From Peterkaempfera bronchialis (lineage in GTDB: Bacteria > Actinomycetota > Actinomycetes > Streptomycetales > Streptomycetaceae): DNA of 64,000 nt. Within the stretch, counting starts at the first letter, position 1; each line of letters opens with the position of its first letter. A program made the position numbers and the translations under genes. The notes under the pieces are model-generated. The model was given only the letters and a program-made list of their open reading frames with translations. It did no database searches and was not told where the DNA came from. The stretch is from NCBI RefSeq assembly GCF_003258605.2, contig NZ_CP031264.1:6936232-7000231 (forward strand), in the 5' to 3' direction. Below, piece after piece: positions 8,548 to 17,183 of the stretch.

Positions 8548-9852
8548 GTGGAGGCATCCGACAGCTCACCGCCCACCCCCGCGCACCCGTTGGCGGCGCT
8601 GGTCGCCCCTGTGATCAACCTGAGCAGTCCGTTCTCGGGGACTGCCGGGACCCTGGTCACCCTGACCGGCACCGGATTCACCGGCGTGACGTCGGTGACC
8701 TTCGGGGGCGTGCCCGCGACGTCGTACACGGTGGTCTCCCCGACCCAGATCACCGCAGTCGCCCCGGCCGGTTCCGGGACCGTACAGATCGTGGTGACCA
8801 CCACGGGCGGCGTCAGCAACGGCATCAACTTCATGTATGCGACCCCCACCCCGGTGATCAGCACGGTGGCGCCCAACCAGGGACCGGTCACCGGCGGCAA
8901 CAGCGTGACCCTGACCGGAAGCGGCTTCACCGGGGCCACCACCGTCCACTTCGGCGCGGCGAACGCCGCCTTCACCGTGGTGTCGGGAACCCAGGTCACC
9001 GCGTTCGCCCCGGCCGGTACCGCCGGAACGGTCAATGTCACGATCACCACACCCGGTGGCACCAGCGCGGGCGTCGCCTACACCTACGTCCCCGCCCCGG
9101 CCCTCGGCTCCGTGGCACCCAACCAGGGCCCCCTGGCGGGCGGAACCACCGTCAGCCTGACGGGGAGCAACCTCACCGGAGCCACCGCAGTCCTCTTCGG
9201 AGCCAACGCGGCGACCTCCTTCACCGTGGTGTCGGCGACCCAGATCACCGCCGTCGTCCCCACCGGGACCGTCGGAGCGGCCACCGTCACCGTCACCACG
9301 CCGGGCGGCACCACACCCGGCGGCGTCTTCTACTACTACCTCGCCACGCCGGTCCTCACCGGCGTCGCCCCCGGTTCCGGGCCCACGGCGGGCGGCACCA
9401 CCGTGACCCTGACCGGCTCCGGCCTGGTCACGGCCACCGGCGTGGCCTTCGGCGCCACGGCCGCAGCCTTCACCGTCGTCTCCGACCTCCAGATCAACGC
9501 GGTCGCACCCGCAGGAGCGGCGGGGACGGTCGCCGTCACCGTCACCACACCCGGCGGAACGAGCAACCCCGGCGGGTACGCCTATGTCGCCCCGCCGACG
9601 CTGAGCGCGGTCGCACCGAACCAGGGCCCCCTGGGCGGCGGCAACACGGTGACCCTGAGCGGGACCAGCCTGACCAGCACCACGGCCGTGCGCTTCGGCA
9701 CCGTGACAGCGGCCTTCACCGTCGTCTCCGACACCCGGCTGACCGCCACCGCCCCGCCGGGCGCCGCCGGAACGGTCAATGTCACCGTCACCACCCCGGG
9801 CGGCACCAGCACCGGCGTCCCCTACACCCGCCTCGCCCCGCCCGGGATCTGA
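8548..9852 (+). CDS. IPT/TIG repeat protein (five repeats)
   Basis: A 434-residue protein with five IPT/TIG repeats of about 80 residues following a 25-residue lead. Repeats 2, 3 and 5 begin with VAPNQGP, and most have FTVVS(D/G/A)TQ(I/V)TA and VTVTTPGGT. GTG 8548 is chosen because GAGGAG sits 7 bases upstream. There is no recognisable signal peptide, transmembrane segment or sortase motif, yet the composition is typical of an extracellular protein. It ends in PPGI, like GPGI in the shorter paralogue. Export route and function are unknown. Confidence 0.85.
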   Translation: MEASDSSPPTPAHPLAALVAPVINLSSPFSGTAGTLVTLTGTGFTGVTSVTFGGVPATSYTVVSPTQITAVAPAGSGTVQIVVTTTGGVSNGINFMYATPTPVISTVAPNQGPVTGGNSVTLTGSGFTGATTVHFGAANAAFTVVSGTQVTAFAPAGTAGTVNVTITTPGGTSAGVAYTYVPAPALGSVAPNQGPLAGGTTVSLTGSNLTGATAVLFGANAATSFTVVSATQITAVVPTGTVGAATVTVTTPGGTTPGGVFYYYLATPVLTGVAPGSGPTAGGTTVTLTGSGLVTATGVAFGATAAAFTVVSDLQINAVAPAGAAGTVAVTVTTPGGTSNPGGYAYVAPPTLSAVAPNQGPLGGGNTVTLSGTSLTSTTAVRFGTVTAAFTVVSDTRLTATAPPGAAGTVNVTVTTPGGTSTGVPYTRLAPPGI

Positions 9853-9907
9853 AAGCCCGGACACCGGCCGATCGCCGCCCCCCGATCCCTGCCACCCGGT
9901 CGCCGAG

Positions 9908-9946
9908 CGGCGGGCCAGGGGACCACCCCGGTCCCGTGGCCCGCCG
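9908..9946. terminator. Bidirectional terminator between convergent genes
   Basis: Arms CGGCGGGCCA + GGGACC and GGTCCC + TGGCCCGCCG pair with one mismatch around the loop ACCCC. It lies between the plus-strand TIG gene and the minus-strand methyltransferase gene, as expected for a shared terminator. Confidence 0.75.
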
Positions 9947-9960
9947 TGGGCCACCCCCGC

Positions 9961-10881
9961 CTAGGCGGGGCGGGGGGCACGGGCCGTGTGGACGGTGATG
10001 GCGGTGAGGTAGAAGGCGTCCGGGCGCGACCGGATGCCGGTGCGGGCATCGCCGTCCACCAGGAGGTCCAGGGTCTCGCGGTCCTCACGGTCGAGCCGGT
10101 CGCCGAGGCGGTCGCGCAGCCGGGAGAGCTGGGCGTACAGGTACTCGCGGGCCGGCCGGCCCAGGGGGGCCGGGAGGTCGGTGAGGAAGGTCCGCGTCCC
10201 GCTGGGCATGAGACCGGCCCGGGCCAGCATGGCAGGCCAGTCCTCCACCGTCTCGGTCGATCCGGGCAGTTGGGCGCGCATGGTGCCGAAGAGCTCCTCG
10301 TTGGCGGCGTCCAGGCGGGCTTGCAGGCCGGGGCGGCCGATGCCGATGTCGCGGGGCAGAAAGCGCGGGGGCAGTCCGCGTTCGGCGACGGCGAGCAGGC
10401 CGCCGGGCCGCAGCGAGGCGGCGAGGGCGGCCAACGCCGCCTGCTGGTCCCCGAGATGGTGGATCGCATTGCCGGACCAGATCAGGTCCGCCGAGCCCAG
10501 CGAGTCGAACCCGCTGGGCAGATCCGTCCGCAGGGTGGCCACCCGGTCGGCCAGGTGCAGCCCGGCCGCCCGGGTACGGACCCGCTCCAGCAGGCCGGGA
10601 GCCTGGTCCACGGCGACGACCTCGGCGTCCGGGAAGGCGGCGGCGAGCAGGCAGGCGGCCACCCCCGGCCCGCTGCCCACGTCGAGAACACGGCTGACGC
10701 GGGTCTGCCCGCCGCCGTCGAGGCCCAGCAGGTCGCGCAGCCAGTGCGCGGCCTCGGTGACGGCGGGGATGTGCAGTTCGGCTTCGCGCTCCAGCTGGTC
10801 GCCCAGGGCCTCCCAGTCGTGGTCGGAGCCATGGCTGTGGGTATGCGTGTGGTCGTGGGTGTGGGCGTGCGGCTGATGCAC
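9961..10881 (-). CDS. Class I SAM-dependent methyltransferase with His-rich N-terminus
   Basis: A 306-residue methyltransferase. The SAM-binding motif VLDVGSGPGVAACLLA lies at about residues 65-80, with an acidic residue in VVAVDQAP and IWSGNAIHHLGD as motif IV. GTG 10881 is preferred because GGAGGAAA is 5 bases upstream; ATG 10893 is the alternative and lacks a Shine-Dalgarno sequence. The first 21 residues contain nine histidines (HQPHAHTHDHTHTHSHGSDH), suggesting metal binding. Divergently transcribed from an XRE-cupin regulator that probably controls it. Substrate unknown. Confidence 0.87.
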   Translation of the reverse strand: MHQPHAHTHDHTHTHSHGSDHDWEALGDQLEREAELHIPAVTEAAHWLRDLLGLDGGGQTRVSRVLDVGSGPGVAACLLAAAFPDAEVVAVDQAPGLLERVRTRAAGLHLADRVATLRTDLPSGFDSLGSADLIWSGNAIHHLGDQQAALAALAASLRPGGLLAVAERGLPPRFLPRDIGIGRPGLQARLDAANEELFGTMRAQLPGSTETVEDWPAMLARAGLMPSGTRTFLTDLPAPLGRPAREYLYAQLSRLRDRLGDRLDREDRETLDLLVDGDARTGIRSRPDAFYLTAITVHTARAPRPA

Positions 10882-11014
10882 GGTTTCCTCCATGCCGGGG
10901 TTCGGAGTACGTGGTCTCGGCCCTGAGGCCGACGGCACCACAGCCTGCGTCCGCCGTTCCGCTCCCCGCAATCTTTGTTGCCGTTTCCGGGACCGGTGCG
11001 GTGCAATGGGCGGC

Positions 11015-11635
11015 ATGGAGCAGTCCACCGCCATCGCCCGGGCCCTGACCGAGGTCGGCCCGCGCCTCAGAAGCCTGCGCACCCAGCGGGGGGTGACCCT
11101 GGCGGCGCTCGCCGAGGCCACCGGCATCTCCAAGAGCACCCTGTCCCGCCTGGAGTCCGGCCAGCGCCGTCCCAGCCTGGAACTGCTGCTCCCCATCGCC
11201 CAGGCACACCAGGTCCCGCTGGACGAACTGGTCGGCGCCCCCGAGGTCGGCGACCCCCGCGTCCGGCTGAGACCCCAGCGCGTGAACGGCACCACCGTGC
11301 TGCCCCTGACCCGGCAGCCCGGCCCGCTCCAGGCTTTCAAGCTGGTCCTCCCGGCGACCCGCAGCACACCCCAGCCGTGCACCCATGAGGGCTATGAGTG
11401 GGTCTACGTCCTGGCCGGACGCCTGCGGCTGACCCTGGCCGACCAGGACCTGGTGCTGGGCTCGGGCGAGGCCGCCGAGTTCGACACCCGGCTGCCGCAC
11501 TGGTTCGGCAGCACCGGCGAGGGCCCCGTCGAACTGCTCAGCCTCTTCGGCCGCCAGGGCGAGCGCATGCACGTACGCGCCCGCCCCGGCGGCCGACCCG
11601 GCCCCGGTGCGGTGGCGGGTGCGGGCGGGGCATAG
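11015..11635 (+). CDS. XRE family regulator with C-terminal cupin domain
   Basis: A 206-residue regulator: XRE helix-turn-helix at about residues 13-65 (LRSLRTQRGVTLAALAEATG, STLSRLESGQRRPSLELLL) and a cupin sensor domain at about 105-180 (HEGYEWVYVLAGRLRLTL, GEAAEFDTRLPHWFG). The cupin probably binds a small molecule or metal. ATG 11015 and ATG 11006 are both possible. It is divergent from the methyltransferase, its likely target. Confidence 0.9.
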   Translation: MEQSTAIARALTEVGPRLRSLRTQRGVTLAALAEATGISKSTLSRLESGQRRPSLELLLPIAQAHQVPLDELVGAPEVGDPRVRLRPQRVNGTTVLPLTRQPGPLQAFKLVLPATRSTPQPCTHEGYEWVYVLAGRLRLTLADQDLVLGSGEAAEFDTRLPHWFGSTGEGPVELLSLFGRQGERMHVRARPGGRPGPGAVAGAGGA

Positions 11636-11957
11636 CCGCGCAGGACGAAGTCGATGTCGAACTCCCCGTTCCCCCATGCCTGGCCGTCGCGGCTGCGGGC
11701 TTGCCCCGGGACCGGCGGTGGGGGAGTCTCAGCGGTGCGTCGTCAAGGACCGCCTCCCGCCCCCGGCCGCCCGCTCGGCGCCCCGGCCTGGGAAACTCGT
11801 GCACAGGTAGGCAGTTCCCGTCCCGCCGCCATGGAGAATCTCCGTTGATCCGGCAACTGGTCGCTCATCACCCCCGAAGCGGCCGGCGGGACGACTCCAG
11901 CGGCCGCACCGCCGCACCCCCCGACCCGCTTGCGCCCCCGACGAACGGCCCCCTGCC
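11636..11957. other. Intergenic region before the gamma-glutamyltransferase gene
   Basis: 322 bp without a supported gene. Codon position bias is weak in all frames and no clear hairpin or operator stands out. It presumably holds the promoter of the downstream gene. Confidence 0.4.
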
Positions 11958-13574
11958 ATGAGCACCCCTCGCCCCGCTCCCGCCCCCACCGCGTTCGCGC
12001 TGGCCACCCCGCACGCACTCGCCACAGCCGCCGGCGAGGAGGCCGTACGCGACGGCGGCAACGCCGTCGACGCCGCCCTCGCCGCGGCCGTCGCGCTCAC
12101 CGTGGTCTACCCCCACCAGTGCGCCGTCGGCGGCGACCTGATCGCCCTGGTCTCCCGGCCCGGCGGCCCGGCCGTCGCGGTCAACGGCAGTGGAGCGGCA
12201 CCGCTGGCCGCCGATCCCGACACCTTCGGACGGCTCGGGCGGATGCCGGTCACCGGCCCGCTCAGCGTCACCGTGCCCGGCGTCGTCGCGGGCTGGGCCA
12301 CCCTCTCCCGGACCGCCGGGCGGCTCCCCTTCGCCCGGCTCTTCACCCGCGCCGTCGACTATGCCCGCGACGGCGTGCCCACCGCCCCCGGCGTCGCCGC
12401 CGCCCTCGCCGCCGAACAGGGCCTGCTCGCAGCGGACGAGGGCATGCGGGAGGTCTTCTTCGCCGCAGGCCGGCCGCTCACCGCCGGTCAGCCGCTCGTC
12501 CAACCGGCCCTGGCGCGGACCCTCGCCGCCCTCGCCGAGGACGGCCCGGACGCGCTCTACCAGGGCGGCATCGGCGCGTCGCTCGTCGCCCGCCTCCGGA
12601 GCCTCGGCTCCCCGATGACCCGCGACGACCTCGCCCGGCACCGTACGGAGACCACCGCCCCGCTCACCGGGACCTTCCGTGGCGAGCAGTACCTCACCGC
12701 GCCGCCGAACTCCCAGGGCCTGCACCTGCTCCAGATCCTCGCCGCCCTGGAACGCCTTGACCCGGCCCTGGACCTGCTCGGTGCCGACGCGGCCGTGCTC
12801 GCCCGCGTCTTCCGGCTCGCCGCCGACGACCGCGACGCCTTCCTCGCCGACCCCCGGCACACCCCCGTCCCCGTCGAGGAACTGCTGGGCGCCGCCCGTA
12901 TCGCCCGGATCGCCGAGGCAGCCGCCGACCCGGCTGCCGATCCGAATGTCCGCCTGGCCCCGCAGACCCCGGCCGCCGCCGCCCAGGCCGCCCGCCCCAG
13001 CGGTGACACCGTGGCGGTGGTCGCCATGGACGCCGACGGCACCGCCGTCTCCCTGATCCAGAGCCTCTTCCACAGCTTTGGCTCGGGCATCCTCGACCCG
13101 GCCACCGGTGTGCTGCTGCACAACCGGGGCTCGTACTTCAGCCTGCTGCCCGGAGCACCCAACCGGCTGCGGGGCGGCAGCCGCCCCGCCCACACCCTGA
13201 TGCCGGTGCTGACCCGCCGGGACGGCACCGTGACGGGCGCGCACGGCACCATGGGCGGCAAGGCGCAGCCGCAGATCCACGCCCATCTGGCCATGCGCCT
13301 GCACGCCGGGGACTCCCCGGCCGAGGCCCTGCGCCGCCCCCGATGGGTGGTCGGCGGCATGGGGGTGGACGCCCCGGCCGACGCCGCCTTCGCCGAACCG
13401 GGCGTCCCCGCCGCCGCCACCGCCGCCCTGCGCTCCGCCGGCCTGCGGCTCCGGGTCGGCGACGCCTCCGACGAGGAGGTCGGCCACGGCCAGCTGGTCC
13501 GGGCCCACCCGGACGGCACCCTGCACGCCGCCGCCGACCCCCGCAGCGACGGAACCGCCGTCAGCCACCCCTGA
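11958..13574 (+). CDS. Gamma-glutamyltransferase family protein
   Basis: A 538-residue Ntn-hydrolase of the gamma-glutamyltranspeptidase family. The large-subunit part has ATPHALATAAGEEAVRDGGNAVDAALAAAVALTVVYPH; the autocleavage/nucleophile threonine is in SGDTVAVVAMDADGTAVSL, followed by SGILDPATGVLLHNRGSYFSL and THTLMP-like AHTLMPVL. There is no signal peptide, so it is probably cytosolic, unlike classical periplasmic or secreted enzymes; a single Thr replaces the usual TTH motif. Likely hydrolyses gamma-glutamyl amides or acyl-type amides. ATG 11958; no clear operon partner. Confidence 0.88.
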   Translation: MSTPRPAPAPTAFALATPHALATAAGEEAVRDGGNAVDAALAAAVALTVVYPHQCAVGGDLIALVSRPGGPAVAVNGSGAAPLAADPDTFGRLGRMPVTGPLSVTVPGVVAGWATLSRTAGRLPFARLFTRAVDYARDGVPTAPGVAAALAAEQGLLAADEGMREVFFAAGRPLTAGQPLVQPALARTLAALAEDGPDALYQGGIGASLVARLRSLGSPMTRDDLARHRTETTAPLTGTFRGEQYLTAPPNSQGLHLLQILAALERLDPALDLLGADAAVLARVFRLAADDRDAFLADPRHTPVPVEELLGAARIARIAEAAADPAADPNVRLAPQTPAAAAQAARPSGDTVAVVAMDADGTAVSLIQSLFHSFGSGILDPATGVLLHNRGSYFSLLPGAPNRLRGGSRPAHTLMPVLTRRDGTVTGAHGTMGGKAQPQIHAHLAMRLHAGDSPAEALRRPRWVVGGMGVDAPADAAFAEPGVPAAATAALRSAGLRLRVGDASDEEVGHGQLVRAHPDGTLHAAADPRSDGTAVSHP

Positions 13575-13667
13575 GCCTCGGACGGCGGCGGCAAACTGCG
13601 CCTCCCCGCAAGCCGGGGCTGGACCACGGCCGCGTCGACACCCTCGCCCCGGACCACCGGCGCGTCC

Positions 13668-14144
13668 TCAGGCCCGTCCGCACCACTCCTGGCCCTCCAC
13701 CAGCCGGGCGAGGTTGGCCAGGGCCATGCGGGTGCCCGTCGCATTGTCGGCGGCGGGCACAGCGTCGGGAATCCCCTCGTGCACCACCAGGACATCGGTG
13801 CCGCCGTCCGCGTCGGTGAGCGTGGTCGTCATCCTCATCGTGCCGCGAAGCGCGGGGTCCGAGGTCTCGAACTCGAATGTCTCGACCACCTGCTCGTTCG
13901 GTACCAGCTTCACGAAGCGGCCGTGGTACGTGTCGGTGTGCAGGGCCGACTTGCCGGTGCCGACCGGCGCGTCATAGGTCAGCGAGACGCGGAACGCCCC
14001 GCCTTCGCGGGGATCGAATGCGTGCACATGGCTGCTCATACCGGTCGGCACCCGCCATGCGGCGATGGCGTCCGCATCCAGCAGCGCCCGGTAGACGGCC
14101 GCCCGCGAGGCACGCACATGCCGAGAGACCCGCGTCGAGTACAT
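13668..14144 (-). CDS. SRPBCC (AHSA1-like) family protein
   Basis: A 158-residue helix-grip protein of the START/Bet v1-like superfamily, with the typical YSTRVSRHVRASRAAVYRALLD start, a central FDPREGGAFRVSLTYD strand pair and a C-terminal helix with RMALANLARLVE. Such proteins bind hydrophobic ligands or act as Hsp90-activator-like folds; the ligand is unknown. ATG 14144 is chosen; an in-frame TTG lies at 14153. Divergent from the GntR gene, whose palindrome at 14200-14217 could also regulate it. Confidence 0.8.
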   Translation of the reverse strand: MYSTRVSRHVRASRAAVYRALLDADAIAAWRVPTGMSSHVHAFDPREGGAFRVSLTYDAPVGTGKSALHTDTYHGRFVKLVPNEQVVETFEFETSDPALRGTMRMTTTLTDADGGTDVLVVHEGIPDAVPAADNATGTRMALANLARLVEGQEWCGRA

Positions 14145-14199
14145 GGGGGTCAACCTAGCGCCGCCGTCCCGGTGTGCAACGTGACATTGTATGCTCGGC

Positions 14200-14217
14200 T
14201 TCGTATAGATGTACGAA
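14200..14217. promoter_or_regulatory. Palindrome, probable GntR operator
   Basis: TTCGTA-TAGATG-TACGAA is a perfect inverted repeat with 6-bp arms, lying between the divergent SRPBCC and GntR genes and overlapping a -10-like TATAGAT. It is probably an autoregulatory site for the FCD-type GntR protein. Confidence 0.6.
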
Positions 14218-14227
14218 GGAAGCGGGC

Positions 14228-14971
14228 ATGGCAGAGCAGCTCCAGCGCGACGCGGTCCTGGTCCACCAGCGCCTGCGCGACCAGGTGGCGCAGGCGCTGC
14301 GGGCCGCGCTGATCGCCGGTGAGCTGCGCCCCGGAGTCGTCTACTCCGCCCCGGGGCTCGCCTCCCAGTACGGAGTCTCCGCCACCCCGGTCCGGGAGGC
14401 GATGCTCGACCTGACCCGGGAGGGGCTGGTCGAAGCCGTCCGCAACAAGGGCTTCCGGGTCACCGAGATGACCGCCCGCGACCTCGACGAGTTCACCGAG
14501 GTCCGCACCCTCATCGAGGTGCCCACCGTCGGCCGGGTCGCCACCGCCGCCACCGCGAAGCAGCTGGAAGCGCTGCGGCCGGCCGCGCTGGAGACCGTGG
14601 CGGCGGCCCACGCCCACGATGTGCTGCGCTATCTGGAGGCCGACCGCCGCTTCCACCTCGACCTGCTCTCGCTGGCCGGCAACACCCACCTGGTCGAGGT
14701 GGTCGGGGACCTGCGCCGGCGGTCCCGCCTGTACGGCCTCGACCATCCCGACCACCCCGACCATCCCGACCGGACCGGGCGGACCGGGCGGACCGGGCGA
14801 CTGGTCGCGTCGGCGGAGGAGCACCTCGAACTGCTCGACCTGCTGCTGGCCGGCGACCGCGAGGGCGCGGAGCGGTGCATGCTCCGCCACCTCTCCCTGG
14901 CGCGCTCCCTCCGGGCCGACGACCGGCCGGCCACACCCCCGGCCCCGGCGCTGCGCCTGGGTTGGCGCTGA
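14228..14971 (+). CDS. GntR family transcriptional regulator, FCD subfamily
   Basis: A 247-residue regulator: winged helix at about residues 10-80 (LRAALIAGELRPGVVYS, YGVSATPVREAMLDLTREGLVEA, NKGFRVTEMT) and an all-helical FCD effector domain with metal-ligand type Asp/His positions (RRFHLDLLSLAGN, and a late HLELL). Oddity: within the FCD domain, residues about 173-190 are three HPD-like units followed by three RTG units, encoded by two sets of 9-bp DNA repeats, an insertion not usual for the family. ATG 14228 has AAGGAAG upstream. Confidence 0.9.
   Translation: MAEQLQRDAVLVHQRLRDQVAQALRAALIAGELRPGVVYSAPGLASQYGVSATPVREAMLDLTREGLVEAVRNKGFRVTEMTARDLDEFTEVRTLIEVPTVGRVATAATAKQLEALRPAALETVAAAHAHDVLRYLEADRRFHLDLLSLAGNTHLVEVVGDLRRRSRLYGLDHPDHPDHPDRTGRTGRTGRLVASAEEHLELLDLLLAGDREGAERCMLRHLSLARSLRADDRPATPPAPALRLGWR
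14744..14797 (+). repeat. Two adjacent sets of three 9-bp tandem repeats inside the GntR gene
   Basis: CAYCCCGAC occurs three times (14744-14770) and CGGACCGGG three times (14771-14797). They encode HPDHPDHPD and RTGRTGRTG in frame. Probably slippage expansions in a surface loop of the effector domain. Confidence 0.9.
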
Positions 14972-15089
14972 CGCGGCGCCCCCACCCGGCCCGCCCGGCT
15001 GGTGGTAGGCCATCGGCGAAGACGGCCGGGAGCCGCCGCCGGCAACGACAACGGTGCGCGCAGGCGACGCCGGAATCGAAGACCAGCGG

Positions 15090-15368
15090 TCAGGCGGTCC
15101 CCACCGCCAGGACGTTGCCCTCGCTCACATATCCGTCCGGGAGGGTGAACGGGCTCTCGGGACGGGCGGGGTCGAGCAGCGCGTCCCCGCCGGCCGAGGT
15201 GAGGCCGAGCTTCTTGGCCTGTGCGGCCAGCTCGGCGAAGGCCGGTGCGTAGTAGGCCCGCACGTCGGCGGTGAAGGGGGCGAAGTGCTCGATGAGCACC
15301 GTCCGCTGACGGACGGCGTTGATGCCGGCCTCCCGCATCCACCGGTACAGGTCGCGGGTGCGCAGCAC
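15090..15368 (-). pseudogene. C-terminal remnant of a SAM-dependent methyltransferase
   Basis: About 90 residues read as the C-terminal third of a UbiE-type methyltransferase (RDLYRWMREAGINAVRQRTVLIE, then FAPFTADVRAYYAPAFAELA and YVSEGNVLAVGTA). The SAM-binding Rossmann part is missing: upstream of 15368 the frame loses similarity. Probably a decayed gene fragment; expression as a short protein from GTG 15368 cannot be excluded. Confidence 0.55.
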
Positions 15369-15484
15369 AGTGCTGATCCGCGCTGCCTCCGAGCCGCATC
15401 GTCCGCCCGGCGGCCCGCGTATGTGCGGGGTTGCCGGGCAGGCGGCGGCAGCCGAGGCCGTGCGACGGCCGTGCGACGGCCGGG

Positions 15485-16186
15485 CTACCGACCGGGTGCG
15501 CCGGGTGAGACCAGGCCCGTCTCATAGGCGAGGACGACGGCCTGGGCCCGGTCACGCAGGGTCAGCTTGGCGAAGATGCGGGCCACATGGGTCTTCACCG
15601 TCGCCTCGCTGAGCGTCAGCTCGTGGGCCAGTTCGCTGTTGGACAGGCCCCGGCCCATCAGCGTCAGCACCTCCCGCTCGCGCGGCGTCAGCGCGGCGAG
15701 ATCGCGATGGACCGCCGGGGCCACAGGACTCCGGGCGGGCATGGAGGCGCCGGACGCGAAGCGTTCGACCAGGCGGCGGGTGATCGAGGGGGCGAGCAGG
15801 GCGTCCCCGGTGTCGACCAGGCGCACGGCGGCGGCCAGATGCGCGGGGGTGACGTCCTTGAGCAGGAAGCCGCTGGCCCCGAGGGCGAGTGCGGCGTAGA
15901 CGTACTGGTCGAGGTCGAAGGTGGTCAGCATGATCACCCGGCAGTCCGGGACATGGCCGAGGATACGGCGGGCGGCCTCCAGGCCGTCCATGACGGGCAT
16001 CCGGATGTCCAGCAGGACGACATCGGGGCGCAGTCGGCGCACCGCTGCGACGGCCTCGGTTCCGTCGGCGGCCTCGCCGACCACATGGATGCCACGGGCG
16101 GTGAGGATCAGGCGGAAGCCGGTGCGGACGAGTTCCTGGTCGTCGGCGATCACCACCCGGGGCGTGGGCTCGGCGGGCGTCGTCAT
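15485..16186 (-). CDS. NarL/LuxR-type response regulator
   Basis: A 233-residue response regulator: receiver domain (residues 10-125) with acidic pocket VVIADDQELVRTGF, phospho-acceptor Asp in DVVLLDIRMPVMDG, and conserved Thr/Lys in MLTTFDLDQY and FLLKDVTP; then a LuxR HTH (LTPREREVLTLMGRGLSNSELAHELTLSEATVKTHV). It overlaps the upstream histidine kinase gene (ATGA), forming a two-component system. The divergent ABC/FtsX exporter is the likely target. Confidence 0.95.
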   Translation of the reverse strand: MTTPAEPTPRVVIADDQELVRTGFRLILTARGIHVVGEAADGTEAVAAVRRLRPDVVLLDIRMPVMDGLEAARRILGHVPDCRVIMLTTFDLDQYVYAALALGASGFLLKDVTPAHLAAAVRLVDTGDALLAPSITRRLVERFASGASMPARSPVAPAVHRDLAALTPREREVLTLMGRGLSNSELAHELTLSEATVKTHVARIFAKLTLRDRAQAVVLAYETGLVSPGAPGR

Positions 16187-17046
16187 GGCCGGTCCAGCGG
16201 GATCCGGGCGCGGACCCGGTAGCCGCCGCCGAGTCGGCGGCGGGCGTCGAGGTCGCCGCCGTAGACGGCCACCCGCTCGCGCAGACCGAGCAGACCGTGC
16301 CCCGCACCCCCGGCCCGGACCGTACCCGGGCGGCGGTCCGGGGCCTCGGCGCGACTGCCCTGGCCCTGGCCGTGCAGGACGCTCGGCCCGCTGTTCAGCA
16401 CCTCGACTCGCAGATAGTGGCCCGAGTAGCGGACGGTCACCTCGGCCTTCGCACCGTCGCCGTGCCTGAGGGCGTTGGTCAGCGCCTCCTGGATGATCCG
16501 GTAGGCGGTGACGTCGATCCCGGTCGGCAGCGGGCGGGGCGTGCCGGAGATCCGGACCTCGACGGGCAGACCGGCGAAGGCGATCCGGTCGATCAGCGGG
16601 CTGAGCCGGCTGAGGCTCGGTTGCGGGGACAGGTCCAGGCCGCAGGGCTCGTCCTCGCCGTTCTGCGCGGGTGCGAGCAGGCCGAGCAGGTGGCGCAGCT
16701 CGGTCATCGCATTGCGCCCGGCGGTCTCGACGGCGCTCATCGCGGCGGCGGCCTCGTCCGGCATGGCGACCAGCACCTCGCGGGCGGCCCCGGCCTGGAC
16801 CACCATCAGGCTCACATTGTGGCTGACGATGTCATGGAGCTCGGCGGCGATCCTGGCCCGCTCGGCGTCGACGGCGGTCCGCGCCGCGGTCTCGCGCTCG
16901 CGTTCCAGCAGCCAGCCGCGCTCCTCGATGGCCTTCCGGTACCGCTGCCGGGTCCGCACCAGCGCCACGCCCAGCCAGCCGACGGCCGCGCATGCCAGCG
17001 CGGCCGAGCCGATGGCCAGCCAGACCACTTCCGATGAACTTCCCAC
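16183..17046 (-). CDS. NarL-family sensor histidine kinase (HisKA_3)
   Basis: A 287-residue kinase with a single N-terminal membrane segment (residues about 5-28, VVWLAIGSAALACAAVGWLGVALV), a coiled linker, HisKA_3 dimerisation/phosphoacceptor motif ERARIAAELHDIVSHNVSLMVVQ with the phospho-His in ELHD, and a HATPase domain (ALTNALRHG, GHGLLGLRERVAVYGG). The input domain is almost absent, so signal may be sensed in the membrane, typical of kinases that monitor antibiotic-responsive ABC exporters. GTG 17046 is the probable start. Translationally coupled to the response regulator. Confidence 0.92.
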   Translation of the reverse strand: MGSSSEVVWLAIGSAALACAAVGWLGVALVRTRQRYRKAIEERGWLLERERETAARTAVDAERARIAAELHDIVSHNVSLMVVQAGAAREVLVAMPDEAAAAMSAVETAGRNAMTELRHLLGLLAPAQNGEDEPCGLDLSPQPSLSRLSPLIDRIAFAGLPVEVRISGTPRPLPTGIDVTAYRIIQEALTNALRHGDGAKAEVTVRYSGHYLRVEVLNSGPSVLHGQGQGSRAEAPDRRPGTVRAGGAGHGLLGLRERVAVYGGDLDARRRLGGGYRVRARIPLDRP

Positions 17047-17183
17047 GCGGTCAGTCTCGCAACCGACGCCGTGATCCACATCATGCCGGAGGTCCAGCCG
17101 CGTACATCCCCGGGATGACGGGCACGGACGGTTACACCCGGGGAGGGACGCGGCACCCGCCGCCTCCCTCCTACGTTCATGGC

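Noticed and set aside
7598-9852. The repeated pattern as a CRISPR or tandem array
   Set aside because: The repeats are protein-level IPT/TIG domains with diverged DNA, not short identical repeats with spacers.
9961-10893. ATG 10893 as the methyltransferase start
   Set aside because: No Shine-Dalgarno sequence precedes it, whereas GTG 10881 has GGAGGAAA 5 bases upstream. Kept only as an alternative.
15014-15484. A complete gene in the gap between GntR and the response regulator
   Set aside because: Only a C-terminal methyltransferase piece is found; the upstream frame has no SAM-binding motif.
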